From the NCBI GenBank assembly GCA_041390145.1, contig JAWKQM010000009.1, forward strand, positions 1 to 64,000: a DNA stretch of 64,000 nucleotides, read 5' to 3'. The translations under genes were made by a program, and so were the position numbers. Below are positions 18,838-28,814 of this stretch, piece by piece. Every line of letters begins with the position of its first letter. The stretch's first letter is position 1. This DNA is from Gemmatimonadales bacterium. GTDB taxonomy: Bacteria > Gemmatimonadota > Gemmatimonadetes > Gemmatimonadales > GWC2-71-9. The notes under the pieces were generated by a model. The model was not told the origin of the DNA. It was given only the letters and a program-made list of their open reading frames with translations, and made no database searches.

Positions 18838-21747
18838 ATGACCGACACACACGACAGATTGACTGCCGCGCTGGCCGGACGCTATCGCATCATCCGGGAA
18901 CTCGGCCAGGGCGGGATGGCCACCGTCTATCTCGCCGAGGACCTGAAGCACCATCGCCAGGTGGCCATCAAGGTCCTGCGCCCGGAGCTGGCGGCCACCC
19001 TCGGCCCCGACCGGTTTGCCCGGGAAATCGAAGTCGCGGCCCGCCTGCAGCACCCGCACATTCTCGGCCTCCTCGACTCCGGCGACGCCGAGGGCTTCTT
19101 CTACTATGTCATGCCCTACGTTGAGGGCGAGACGCTCCGGGATCGCCTCGCGCGGACCGGCGAGCTCCCGGTGCCCGACGCGGTGCGCCTCCTGAGCGAA
19201 ATCGCGGAAGCGCTGGCGGTGGCACATCGCGCCGGCGTGGTCCACCGGGATATCAAGCCCGAAAACGTGATGCTCTCCGGCCGCCATGCCATGGTCATGG
19301 ACTTCGGCGTGGCCAAGGCCGTCACCGAGGCCTCCGGGAGCCAGCAGCTCACCAGCGCGGGCGTGGCACTCGGCACCCCCGCCTACATGGCCCCGGAGCA
19401 GGCAACCGCCGACCCCCAGATGGATGCACGGGTGGACATCTATGCCCTCGGCGTGCTGGGCTACGAGATGCTCACGGGGCACCAGCCCTTTCCCGGACTT
19501 AATCCGCAGCAAACGCTGGCCGCGCATGTGACCCAGACGCCGGTGCCGGTGGGGCAGCAGCGCGCCGGACTGGCACCCGCGCTCGAAGCCGCCGTGATGC
19601 GCTGCCTGGCCAAGCGGCCCGCTGACCGATTCCAGACCGCCGACGAACTGGTGGCCGCGCTCGAGCCGTTGGCGATGCCGAGTGGCGGCGTCACCCCGAC
19701 CCACACCCAGCCGGTGAAGGCAGTCGCCACGGGTGGAACCGGCAAGTCAGTGCGGACCTACGCCATTGCCGGGGCGGTGGTGGTGGCCGCGGTGGCGCTA
19801 TTCATGTGGAAGCCGTGGGCGGGATCGGGCGGCCAGCCGCTCGACGCCAATGTCGTGGCAGTTCTGCCCTTCCGGGTGGCGGGCGCCGACCAGAGCGTGC
19901 AATACCTCCGCCAGGGGATGGTGGACCTGCTGCAGGCGAAGCTGACTGGTCAAGGCGGCCCTCGAGCCGCCGATACCCGCTCGGTGCTGGCGGCGGTGCG
20001 CGACGCCGGCGGCAGCGACACCGACGACCTCCCCGGCGATGCGGTGAACCGCGTCGCCCGGAAGATTGGCGCGGGGCGCGTGCTCCAAGGGAGCATCGTC
20101 GGGCCGCCGGATCATCTGGTCATCAGCGCCTCGCTGGTGGCGGTACCAAGCGGCCGCACCGTGGCCCAAACGACCGTGGACGGGCCGAAGGACAGTCTCT
20201 TCGTGCTGGTGGACCGGCTCACCGCCCAGCTCCTGGCGCTCGGCGCCGGCGCCACGTCGAATCAGCTGAGCGCCCTCACCACCACCAACCTCGACGCCCT
20301 CCGCGCCTACCTCGACGGAGTGACCGCCTACCGCCGTGCCGCCTTCGACAAGTCCACGCCGCTGCTGGAGCGCGCCGTCCAGCTGGATTCGACCTTCGCC
20401 CTCGCGCTTTCCGCCCTGATCGAGTCCGATGGGTGGCATCCCGCCGCCGGCGACATGAACCGGGTCCGGCAGCTCGCCTGGCAGTACCGCGACCGGCTGA
20501 ATCCGCAGGACCAGGCCTTCCTGACCCTCCGGCTTGGCTCGATGTATCCGATGCAAACGCCCTGGCAGGTCCAGATCGCCGACGCCGAAAAGGCGGCGCA
20601 ATCGATGCCGGAGAGCGCCGACGCCTGGTATTGGCTGGGCGACGCGCTCTTTCACGGCGGACGACTGGCCGACATTCCGGATCCCGAGGCCCGTGCACGG
20701 CAGGCGTTCGAGAAAGCGTTTGACCTTGATTCCCTCTACGGCGGCCCGATCACCCACCTGGCGCGGCTCAGCTTTGTCACCGGCGACACAGCGGCGCAAC
20801 GGCTCTGGACGCGCCGGCAGATTGCGCTCGATTCGACGGCCGAAAGCGTCCCGGCCGCCCGGTGGGACCTGCTGCAGTCGTCCAGGGATGCGGCAGGCGT
20901 CAAGGCGTTCCTGGCCGCCCTCCCGTCCCAGCCCATCAACACCCCCCGCGCGATCCTGTTCCAGAACCCCAGGGACAGCGTCACGATTGCCAACCAGCCC
21001 GAGCTGCTCGACGTCGTCCACCAGCTGGCCACCAACCGCGCCGAGCGCAATGACATGGCGTTCAGCCGGTGGTTCTACCTGCTCAACGGAGGCAAGCCGA
21101 ACGAGGCGAACCGCTGGCTGGACACCCTGCGCACCATCAATCCGGGCGCCGCGCGCCTGCAGTCGGTGCTGGGCGCGATCTGGTACGGCGGGAACGAGCC
21201 TGACAGCGCGATGGTGGCGGACAATCCGGGCGCGTACAACGCGCTTCGCCTCTCGCAGGGCGACCTCTCGGTGGCCCCGGCGGTGCTGAAAGAGGCCAGG
21301 GAGGCGGCGGCCAAGGACACCCTGCAGGGGTTCTGGTACCACTGGGCGCCTCTCGTGGAAGCATGGGTAGCCGTCGAGGAGGGCAGGCCCGACGCCGACC
21401 GCCTCCTGGACGTCGCCGACTCCCTCTGGCGGGGTCGGGAGGGCTTCAGCGCGGTCGCCTCACTCCAGCTGGCCCGACTGTACGAGAAGCAAGGCCGGAC
21501 CGACCGGGCGCTCCGGGCGGTGCGGCGGCGGTTCAGTCCCAACGGCGAACCGGAGCCGCCTGGCCTTGCCGAGGCGTACCGGCTCGAGGGGCAATACGCC
21601 GCCAAGCTTGGCGACCGCGCCGACGCCATCCGCGCCTACCGCAACTACCTCAGGATGCGAGTGGACCCGGAACCGTCGAAGATTCCACAGCGCGACAGCG
21701 TGCGTGCCGAGCTGGCGAAGGTCGGGGACCTGGAGGGGGCGCGGTAG
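18838..21747 (+). CDS. Ser/Thr kinase K1 with TolB/FlgO-like domain and TPR repeats
   Basis: A 969-residue receptor-type kinase. Kinase domain ~16-275: GQGGMATVYL loop, K45 in VAIK, HRD at 136-138 (VVHRDIKPENVML), DFG at 155-157, then GVALGTPAYMAPEQ. All catalytic residues are present. A Pro/Thr linker and one membrane helix (TYAIAGAVVVAAVALFMW, ~310-327) follow. The outer half starts with a TolB/FlgO-like domain (VVAVLPFRVAGADQSVQYLR ... IGAGRVLQGSIVG), then a TPR-like helical array to the end. The C-terminus QRDSVRAELAKVG matches that of K8 (46048), the closest architecture in the window. Expected topology is kinase inside, sensor in periplasm. First gene of the kinase region. Confidence 0.93.
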   Translation: MTDTHDRLTAALAGRYRIIRELGQGGMATVYLAEDLKHHRQVAIKVLRPELAATLGPDRFAREIEVAARLQHPHILGLLDSGDAEGFFYYVMPYVEGETLRDRLARTGELPVPDAVRLLSEIAEALAVAHRAGVVHRDIKPENVMLSGRHAMVMDFGVAKAVTEASGSQQLTSAGVALGTPAYMAPEQATADPQMDARVDIYALGVLGYEMLTGHQPFPGLNPQQTLAAHVTQTPVPVGQQRAGLAPALEAAVMRCLAKRPADRFQTADELVAALEPLAMPSGGVTPTHTQPVKAVATGGTGKSVRTYAIAGAVVVAAVALFMWKPWAGSGGQPLDANVVAVLPFRVAGADQSVQYLRQGMVDLLQAKLTGQGGPRAADTRSVLAAVRDAGGSDTDDLPGDAVNRVARKIGAGRVLQGSIVGPPDHLVISASLVAVPSGRTVAQTTVDGPKDSLFVLVDRLTAQLLALGAGATSNQLSALTTTNLDALRAYLDGVTAYRRAAFDKSTPLLERAVQLDSTFALALSALIESDGWHPAAGDMNRVRQLAWQYRDRLNPQDQAFLTLRLGSMYPMQTPWQVQIADAEKAAQSMPESADAWYWLGDALFHGGRLADIPDPEARARQAFEKAFDLDSLYGGPITHLARLSFVTGDTAAQRLWTRRQIALDSTAESVPAARWDLLQSSRDAAGVKAFLAALPSQPINTPRAILFQNPRDSVTIANQPELLDVVHQLATNRAERNDMAFSRWFYLLNGGKPNEANRWLDTLRTINPGAARLQSVLGAIWYGGNEPDSAMVADNPGAYNALRLSQGDLSVAPAVLKEAREAAAKDTLQGFWYHWAPLVEAWVAVEEGRPDADRLLDVADSLWRGREGFSAVASLQLARLYEKQGRTDRALRAVRRRFSPNGEPEPPGLAEAYRLEGQYAAKLGDRADAIRAYRNYLRMRVDPEPSKIPQRDSVRAELAKVGDLEGAR

Positions 21748-21771
21748 GGTTGGGCGGACTAGGTCGCGCGA

Positions 21772-22120
21772 GTCCGCCGCTGAAGCGGCGGCTCGGCCAG
21801 TGTCGCTAAAGCGACGCGTGGGCTGCCTGAAATCGTCGCGCGCTGTTTCACAGTGGCAGCAAGAGCGGCCCAAGAGGCATCGGCCCACTTCGACCTGAGC
21901 GAGCGGGGAATCCACGTCGCTTTAGCGACATCAGCCGAGCGGTGGCTTTAGCCACCGATCGAGCAGCGACGCGTGGGCTGCCTGAAATCGTCGCGCGCTG
22001 TTTCACAGTGGCCGCAAGAGCGGCCCAAGAGGCATCGGCCCACTTCGATCTGAGCGAGCGTGGAATCCACGTCGCTTCAGCGACATCAGCCGAGCGGTGG
22101 CTTTAGCCACCGATCGAGCA
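21772..22120. repeat. 349-bp direct repeat, left copy (two 155-bp tandem units)
   Basis: A GCCGCTGAAGCGGC palindrome and GTCGCTAAAGCGAC palindrome, then two tandem 155-bp units (21811-21965 and 21966-22120). Each unit is ~105 bp of spacer (GCGACGCGTGGGCTGCC start) and a paired REP: GTCGCTT(T/C)AGCGAC, ten bases, GGTGGCTTTAGCCACC. The copy fills the gap between kinase K1 and K2 and recurs almost unchanged at 24818-25166. Confidence 0.92.
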
Positions 22121-22139
22121 TCGACCCGGAGCGCATCGA

Positions 22140-24807
22140 TTGACCGACACCCTCGCGCGCCTCACCGCCGCCCTCGCCGACAAGTACCGCATCGAGCGGG
22201 AAATCGGCGCGGGGGGGATGGCCACGGTGTACCTCGCCGAGGATTTGCGGCACGGCCGCCAGGTGGCGCTCAAGGTGCTGCGCCCGGAGCTGGCCGCCAC
22301 CCTCGGCAACGAGCGCTTCTTCCGCGAAATCCAGGTCGCCGCCCGCCTGCAACACCCCCACATCCTTCCCCTTCATGATTCCGGCGAGGCCGGTGGCTTC
22401 CTCTACTTCGTCATGCCGTACGTGGACGGTGAGTCACTCCGTGAGCGACTGGCCCGCGTAGGCGAGCTGCCGGTGCACGACGCCGTCAAGATCCTCGTCG
22501 AGGTGGTGGACGCGCTGGCCTACGCCCACAGCCAGGGGGTGGTGCACCGCGACATCAAGCCCGACAACGTCATGATTTCCGGCCGGCACGCGCTGGTCAC
22601 CGACTTCGGCGTGGCCAAGGCGGTGAGCGAGGCCACCGGCCGCCAGCAGCTCACCACCGCCGGCGTCGCGCTCGGCACGCCGAGCTACATGGCACCGGAG
22701 CAGGCCGCCGCCGATCCCAACCTCGACCACCGGGTGGACATCTACGCCGTCGGCGCCATGGCGTACGAACTGCTGACCGGCCGGCCGCCCTTCACCGGCA
22801 TGACCTCACAGCAGATCTTGGCGGCGCACGTCACCCAGATCCCCGATCCCGTCTCCAGGCACCGGCCCAGCTGCCCGCCGTCGCTCGAGGCGGTCATCAT
22901 GCGCTGCCTCGCCAAGCGGGCGGCCGACCGGTGGCAGACCGCCGAGGAACTGCTCAACAACCTCGAACCGCTAGCCACGCCGAGCGGGGGATGACGCCGA
23001 CCCAGACGCGACCGGTCACGGCGTGGCAGGAGGCGACGGGTAGGAAAAGGTGGATGCCCGCGGCGATGGCCGGGGAGTGGTGGTGCTCGCGGCCATCGGA
23101 TGGCTCGCGCTCCGCCCACGCGGCGGCGCGGCCGCGATCCCGCTCGACCGGGTGCAGGTCACCTTCACCGGCACCGCCGAGACACCTGCCCTGTCGCCGG
23201 ACGGCCAGCGGATCGCCTACAGCACCCGGCAATGCGATGCGGAGGGGCGCTGCACCAAGGACATCGTGGTGCAGGATGTTGCGGGGGCAGGGACCGCCAC
23301 GGTGCTCCGCGGGGCCCAGGGAGTGTGGAAAATCGGCTGGTCGGCCGATGGCCGGTTCCTGGTCTTCTTCGGGACCATCGGCGGCGAGACCTGGGGTGTC
23401 TACAGTGTGCCGTCACTGGGCGGGACACCACGCTATCTCGGCTGTTGTTTTGGAGGGCCAAGCTTCGCCAGCGATACTGCCCTGGTCAGTCGCGACCCCA
23501 TCGTCGGGGACTCGATCGGGTGGATCCGCTGGGTGACGATCGCCGATGGCGTGGCACACGACAGCCTGCCGGTCCGAGCGGTGCCCCAGACCGATGTCTG
23601 GGCCAGCATGTCACCGGACGGCTCCCGTCTGCTGATCAGGACCCGCACGGGGCAGGGACTCGCCGCCATCGTGACGGCCCGCGACGGCACGCCGCTCGAC
23701 ACCCTGTCCTTCGGGCGCGGGTCGGCGTTTCCGCCTGACTGGAGCCCGGACGGGCGCGCCATCCTGGTCCAGGTGCCGCGTGAGGGAGTGACCGGTGAGG
23801 TGGATCTCCTCCGGTACCGGGTGAGCAGCCGGGGGCGGATCGCCCCCGACCCGGATACCGTGGCTCGCCAGCTGCCTGTCAGCGGCTACCCGGGGGCGGC
23901 GGTCAGCCGGTCGGGAATGCTGGCCTATGCGTCAGGTCCGGCGGAGTTGTCCGTCTGGGCGCTGCGGCGGGCCAAGGCGACCGACATGCGATTCGAGCAG
24001 CGCCGCCTCGCGGTCTCGACCGGTCTGATCTTCAGCACGATCACCCCCGACGGGACCCACGTGATCCTCAACCGACCCGCCCCGGGCGATGATAGCCGGA
24101 GGCAGTTTTCGGTCATGCCGTTCGACAGCGGACCGGAACAGCTGCTCGGCCCCCCGGTGCTGATGCGGGACTTCGATCCGACCCAGGACAGCAAGGCCAT
24201 CCTGCTCGCGACCCGTCGTGGCGCCGACAGCGTGACGCTCTCGCGTGTGGCGCTGGAGTCGGGGCGCTCCGAGCCGGCCGGAACGCTGGGAAGCAATAGA
24301 TTTGTCAGCTTCGAAGCGGCGAAGGGGGGAGGACTGGTCATCACCCCGACGCGCGAGAGCTTTCGCCGCATCGGGATTTCCGGGCTGCCCGACAGCACCT
24401 TCCAGCTCCCGGCCGAGGTCGGCAACATTGCCCGTATCGATCCCTCGCCGGATGGGCGGGCGTTCGCGTCGGTCGGCTTCGACCAGTCCGGCAACCACCT
24501 GGTCTTCCATCGCATCTCCCTGGTCGATGGCAGCGTCACGCTGCTGGCAGAGTTTGGCCAGGAGGACCTCGCCGATGTTGCTTGGCTGAATGACGGCACG
24601 GTCGTGCTCGGGGTGTGGGAATCGGACTGGACACAGGCCTGGTATCGCGTGCCGGACACCGGTGGCACCCCGGTTCGGCTGGGCACCGCGCCCTGGCCGG
24701 ACGCCTACTATCGCTTCTCCCGCGACGGACTCCGGATTACCGCCCGGGTTCAGGACCGCCGGACCGACATCTACCTCGTGCCGAACTTCGCGGAAGTGCT
24801 CAAGTAG
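22140..24807 (+). pseudogene. Ser/Thr kinase K2 with PD40 propeller, two frameshifts
   Basis: Reads as an intact kinase domain from TTG 22140 (K45, VVHRDIKPDNVMI, DFGVAKAV) to a stop at 22994, in frame with LEPLATPSGG. The expected continuation (MTPTQTRPVTA linker) is in another frame, and the membrane helix and sensor (VVVLAAIGWLALRP, then ALSPDGQRIAYSTRQCD) in a third from about 23070 to 24807. Each jump is explained by one missing G in a short G run (around 22985-22990 and 23071-23075). With both restored the protein would be about 890 residues with a PD40 beta-propeller. It may be a true pseudogene or a sequencing/assembly error; the downstream half keeps clean coding character. Bracketed exactly by the 349-bp direct repeats. 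Confidence 0.85.
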
Positions 24808-24817
24808 GAACGTGCGG

Positions 24818-25166
24818 GTCCGCCGCTGAAGCGGCGGCTCGGCCAGTGTCGCTAAAGCGACGCGTGGGCTGCCTGAAATCGTCGCGCGCTGTTTCACAGT
24901 GGCCGCAAGAGCGGCCCAAGAGGCATCGGCCCCCTTCGACCTGAGCGAGCGTGGAATCCACGTCGCTTCAGCGACATCAGCCGAGCGGTGGCTTTAGCCA
25001 CCGATCGAGCAGCGACGCGTGGGCTGCCTGAAATCGTCGCGCGCTGTTTCACAGTGGCCGCAAGAGCGGCCCAAGAGGCATCGGCCCCCTTCGACCTGAG
25101 CGAGCGGGCAATTCACGTCGCTTCAGCGACATCAGCCGAGCCGTGGCTTTAGCCACGGGTCAACCG
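24818..25166. repeat. 349-bp direct repeat, right copy (two 155-bp tandem units)
   Basis: Same organisation as 21772-22120, with tandem units beginning at 24857 and 25012. It starts 10 bp after the K2 stop. Its last REP (CCGTGGCTTTAGCCACGG, 25141-25158) has longer arms than the left copy and is also the 3' coding end of the transposase gene on the minus strand. Confidence 0.92.
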
Positions 25167-25557
25167 GCAGCCACCCTACAATCGCCTCCGCGGGATGCCG
25201 AAGATGCTGCTCTCGCACGTACGCCCCCACGAGGCTCAGCGCTCGCTCACTAACCGAAGTGATGTTGTATCCCTTGGCCCACCGAAGCGGAGCCAGCGAC
25301 CGATCCCGCACCGCGGTGGCACCGACGGCCGTTCCCCCTTTCATCCGCTGAAGGAGGCGCGGGATGTTCGTCGAGGGATGGATGCGGGTGAGCACGTGGA
25401 CGTGGGTCGAGACGATCCCGATCTCCAGGAGGCTGCCTCGCTCCTGTCGGACGATCAGCGCCAGGTGGGCCGCGAGAAAGCCTGCTACCGGCGCATCAAT
25501 CAGTGGCTGCCGGTCCCGTGTCGTCCAGACGATGTGCACATAGAGACGGTCGCGCAT
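25132..25557 (-). CDS. IS200-like Y1 transposase, REP-associated (RAYT type)
   Basis: A 141-residue single-strand HUH transposase. The HUH motif is STHVHVLTRIHP and the catalytic Tyr is in AYVREQHLRHPAE; VHIVWTTRDRQPLI is the family's N-terminal strand. RAYT-type enzymes move or process short palindromic REPs rather than themselves. Support: paired REPs flank the gene on both sides (25117-25158 and 25645-25686, same orientation) and the last codons (PWLKPRLG, stop 25132) are encoded by the REP. Start ATG 25557; an in-frame stop lies 33 bp upstream. It appears intact. The REPs here and in the 155-bp units share the same stem sequences. Confidence 0.85.
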   Translation of the reverse strand: MRDRLYVHIVWTTRDRQPLIDAPVAGFLAAHLALIVRQERGSLLEIGIVSTHVHVLTRIHPSTNIPRLLQRMKGGTAVGATAVRDRSLAPLRWAKGYNITSVSERALSLVGAYVREQHLRHPAEAIVGWLPVDPWLKPRLG

Positions 25558-25644
25558 CCCCAGAGGATGCGGATCCCGACGCCATCGGCATCATCCCAGG
25601 ATCCCATGCGGTATCGAGGAAGCGCGAGCGCGGGTAGAATCCAC

Positions 25645-25686
25645 GTCGCTTCAGCGACACTCGCCGAGCCGTGGCTTCAGCCACGG
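25645..25686. repeat. Paired REP upstream of transposase
   Basis: GTCGCTTCAGCGAC (25645-25658), ten bases, CCGTGGCTTCAGCCACGG (25669-25686). Same order and orientation as the pair at 25117-25158 on the other side of the transposase gene. It lies in the 222-bp gap before the desaturase gene, which otherwise holds only an AT-rich patch near 25736. Confidence 0.85.
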
Positions 25687-25779
25687 ATCGCGCGCCGGAA
25701 CGGGCCCAATACGGGCCAAGGCAGGGGAATTGCGGTATATTTGGGGTTGGCCCACCCCCGGGCCTTATGAGGGAATAAC

Positions 25780-26892
25780 ATGACCGCACTGCCGCCAGGC
25801 GCCCCGGCGTCCGGGACGACCGAAAAGCCTGTTGACTGGAACGCCATGCTCGCCCCCTACCGCCAGCCGGTGGCGTGGAAGAGCGGATTCCAGCTGGCCT
25901 CAACCGCCTTCCTGCTGGCCCTCTTCTGGCTGGCCGCGGTCTGGAGCCTGAATGTCGGCTACTGGCTGACCCTCCTCATCGCGGTGCCGGCCGCGATGAT
26001 GGTCGTCCGGCTCTTCATGCTGCAGCACGACTGCGGACATGGCGCCTTCTTCCGCTCCCAGAAGATGAACAACCTGGTCGGCGGCGTGCTCGGCGTCTTC
26101 ACCCTGGTGCCCTACGCCTACTGGCGGCGCACCCACGCCATCCACCACGCCACCAGCGGCAACCTCGACGTCCGCGGCCTCGGCGACATCGACACGCTGA
26201 CGGTGCGTGAATATCTGAGCCGCTCGAAGTTCAAGCGGATCCTCTACCGGTTGTACCGGCACCCGGCGGTGCTGCTCCTCGTCGGCCCCACCTGGCAGTT
26301 CGTCCTCAAGCACCGGATGCCGCTCGACATCCCGAAGGGGTGGAAGCGCGAACAGGTGGGGGTCCAGCTGACCAACCTTGCCCTGGCTGGCGTCATCGCG
26401 CTCATGTGGTGGACGCTCGGGCTCAAGCAATTCCTGCTGGTGCAGCTGCCGATCACGCTCATCGCCGGCTCCATCGGCGTATACCTCTTCTACGTGCAGC
26501 ACCAGTACGAGGACACCTACTGGCGCTACCGCGAGGCATGGAACTACTTCGCCGCCGGCCTCGAGGGCGCCTCGCACCTGACGATGCCGAAGGTGCTGCA
26601 GTGGGCCACCGCCAGCATCGGCCTGCACCACATTCATCACATCGCGAGCCGGATCCCCAACTACCAGCTCCAGCGGGCCTACGACAACCATCCCGAGCTG
26701 CAGCAGGTCACCAGGCTCTCGCTCTGGAAGAGCCTGACCACCCTACGCCTGACCCTCTGGGACGAAGACACGAAGCAGCTGGTCGGTTTCCGGGAACTCC
26801 GTGCCATCCGCGACCGGATCTCGGCCGAACTCGAGGCGGGCGCCGCCATCATGGCCACCAAGCCCGACGTGGTGCCAGTCTCGTGGCGGTGA
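25780..26892 (+). CDS. Membrane fatty-acid desaturase
   Basis: A 370-residue integral membrane di-iron desaturase introducing a double bond into acyl chains. The three His boxes are present: HDCGH (LQHDCGHGAFF), H-x-x-H-H (RRTHAIHHATSG) and H-x-x-H-H (GLHHIHHIASRIPNYQL). Membrane helices include AFLLALFWLAAVWSLNVGYW and LLIAVPAAMMVVRLFML. The pattern suits delta-12/omega-type enzymes, but regiospecificity cannot be read from sequence. Start has GAGGG upstream. It overlaps the following peptidase gene by 4 bp (GTGA). Confidence 0.93.
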   Translation: MTALPPGAPASGTTEKPVDWNAMLAPYRQPVAWKSGFQLASTAFLLALFWLAAVWSLNVGYWLTLLIAVPAAMMVVRLFMLQHDCGHGAFFRSQKMNNLVGGVLGVFTLVPYAYWRRTHAIHHATSGNLDVRGLGDIDTLTVREYLSRSKFKRILYRLYRHPAVLLLVGPTWQFVLKHRMPLDIPKGWKREQVGVQLTNLALAGVIALMWWTLGLKQFLLVQLPITLIAGSIGVYLFYVQHQYEDTYWRYREAWNYFAAGLEGASHLTMPKVLQWATASIGLHHIHHIASRIPNYQLQRAYDNHPELQQVTRLSLWKSLTTLRLTLWDEDTKQLVGFRELRAIRDRISAELEAGAAIMATKPDVVPVSWR

Positions 26893-28730
26893 GCGCGGCC
26901 AGCGCACGGCGCGCCGCGCCGCTCGCGGCGCTGCTCCTCCTGGCCGCCATCCCGGCAGCCGCGCAGGAACTGCAGTACGAGGTGTCGTTCCCCAACGCCG
27001 TGCATCACGAAGCGCAGATCACACTGAGCGCCTCCGGCCTCCCGCGCCGACCGGTGCAATTCCAGATGAGCCGCTCGTCGCCCGGCCGCTACGCCATCCA
27101 TGAATTCGCCAAGAACGTCTATAGCGTGAGCGCCACCGACGGTGCCGGCAATCCGCTGACCGTGACGCGCGCCGACCCGTCGACCTGGTCGGTGTCCGGG
27201 CATTCCGGTACCGTCCGGCTGACCTACACCCTCTACGCCGACCGGGCCGACGGCACCTATTCCCAGGTGGACGTCACCCACGCCCATCTCAACATGCCCG
27301 CCACGTTCATGTGGGTCCGCGGGCTCGAATCGTGGCCGATGGCGGTCTCGTTTCGGGCGCCGCCGGATTCACGCTGGAAGGTGGCCACCCAGCTCTACCC
27401 GACCGACAACGCCTATCGCTACACCGCGCCGAACCTCCAGTACTTCATGGACAGCCCGACCGAACTGAGCAACTTCGCGGAGCGCGAGTGGAGCGTGACG
27501 TCGCCGGCCGGGACCTACCCGGTGCGCCTGGTGCTGCATCACGAGGGGACCGACGCCGAGCTGGACAGCTACGTGGAGATGCTGAAGAAGGTGGTCGAGC
27601 AGGAGATTGCGGTCTTCGGGACAACCCCGCAGTACGATGTGCGGCGCTACACCTTCATTGCCGACTACCTCCCGTGGGCCTCGGGCGATGGGATGGAGCA
27701 CCGCAACTCCACCATCATCACCTCCTCGCTGCCGCTGGAGGGCAACGAGACGCGCCTCCTCGGCACCGCGTCCCATGAGTTCTTCCACTCGTGGAACGTC
27801 GAGCGGATTCGTCCGAAGTCGCTGGAGCCGTTCGACTTCACCCGCGCCAACATGTCGGGGGAGCTGTGGTTTGCGGAGGGATTCACCAGCTACTACGGGC
27901 CGCTCTTCCTGCGCCGCGCCGGCATCACGTCGCTGACCGATTACGCGCACGGCCTGTCCGGTAGCATCAACGCCGTCATCAACGACCCGGGCCGGGAGTT
28001 CGCGAGCCCGGTTGGGATGAGCGAGCAGGCGCCGTTCGTGGACGCCGCGACGTCCATCGACCCGACCAACGAAGACAACATCTTCATTTCGTATTACACC
28101 TGGGGCTCGGTGGTGGGACTGGCGCTGGACCTGTCGCTGCGGAAGGAATTCGGGAAGCCGCTCGACGGATTCATGCGGATGATGTGGACCAAGTACGGCC
28201 AGACCGAAGTGCCGTACACGATGCAGAATCTCCAGGCGACCCTGGTCGAATATTCCGGCAACCAGGAATTCGCCGACCAGTTCTTCGCGAAGTACATCAC
28301 CGGTCGCGACGTGCCGGACATGGCGGCCCTGCTGGCGCAGGGCGGCCTCCTGCTGCGTCCCCGTAGCCCGGATCGCGCGTGGTTCGGACCGGTCCGCCTC
28401 GACATCGGCGCGGAGGGTGGCCGGATCACCTCGCCCACCCTGATCGGTTCACCGATGTACGTGGCGGGCCTCGATCGCGGGGACCTGATCGTTGCCCTCG
28501 ACGGACAGCCGCTCACCTCGGACAGCGTCTTCCAGGCGATCAAGGCAGCGCACAAGCCCGGCGACGTCGTCCCCGTCACCTTCCGGAGCCGCGGACGCCA
28601 GAGCAAGGCCTTCGTTTCGATGCCGGCCGATTCCCGGCTCGAGGTCGTGGCCTACGAGGAGGCGGGCATGCCGGTGACGGAGTCGATCCAGAAGTTCCGG
28701 CAGAGCTGGCTGGCGTCTGCCCGACCGTAG
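26889..28730 (+). CDS. M61 glycyl aminopeptidase-type metallopeptidase with PDZ domain
   Basis: A 613-residue exported zinc peptidase. Start is GTG 26889, forming a GTGA overlap with the desaturase stop; it gives the signal peptide PLAALLLLAAIPAAAQ. The N-terminal beta domain is followed by the thermolysin-like core with HEFFH in SHEFFHSWNVERIRPKSLEP and the downstream Glu in LWFAEGFTSYYGPLFLRRAG. A C-terminal PDZ domain (~480-600; SPTLIGSPMYVAGLDRGDLI, VALDGQPLTSDSVFQAIKA) would bind substrate C-termini. M61 enzymes prefer N-terminal Gly/Ala. Why it is coupled to a lipid desaturase is unclear. A longer in-frame reading upstream is a shadow of the desaturase. Confidence 0.93.
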   Translation: MSAASARRAAPLAALLLLAAIPAAAQELQYEVSFPNAVHHEAQITLSASGLPRRPVQFQMSRSSPGRYAIHEFAKNVYSVSATDGAGNPLTVTRADPSTWSVSGHSGTVRLTYTLYADRADGTYSQVDVTHAHLNMPATFMWVRGLESWPMAVSFRAPPDSRWKVATQLYPTDNAYRYTAPNLQYFMDSPTELSNFAEREWSVTSPAGTYPVRLVLHHEGTDAELDSYVEMLKKVVEQEIAVFGTTPQYDVRRYTFIADYLPWASGDGMEHRNSTIITSSLPLEGNETRLLGTASHEFFHSWNVERIRPKSLEPFDFTRANMSGELWFAEGFTSYYGPLFLRRAGITSLTDYAHGLSGSINAVINDPGREFASPVGMSEQAPFVDAATSIDPTNEDNIFISYYTWGSVVGLALDLSLRKEFGKPLDGFMRMMWTKYGQTEVPYTMQNLQATLVEYSGNQEFADQFFAKYITGRDVPDMAALLAQGGLLLRPRSPDRAWFGPVRLDIGAEGGRITSPTLIGSPMYVAGLDRGDLIVALDGQPLTSDSVFQAIKAAHKPGDVVPVTFRSRGRQSKAFVSMPADSRLEVVAYEEAGMPVTESIQKFRQSWLASARP

Positions 28731-28814
28731 CCCTTACGAGCCGCCACGCCAACGCTTCGCGGCGGCCTGCATCACCGCTTCAGTCTCCCTGATTTCCCTC
28801 GGTGCCTTCGAGGG

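Noticed and set aside
21772..25166. CRISPR-like appearance of the 155-bp repeats
   Set aside because: Only two tandem units per site with no unique spacers; units consist of REP palindromes and a conserved filler.
26340..26888. Long N-terminal extension of the M61 peptidase
   Set aside because: It overlaps the desaturase in another frame. GTG 26889 gives a signal peptide and a GTGA overlap.
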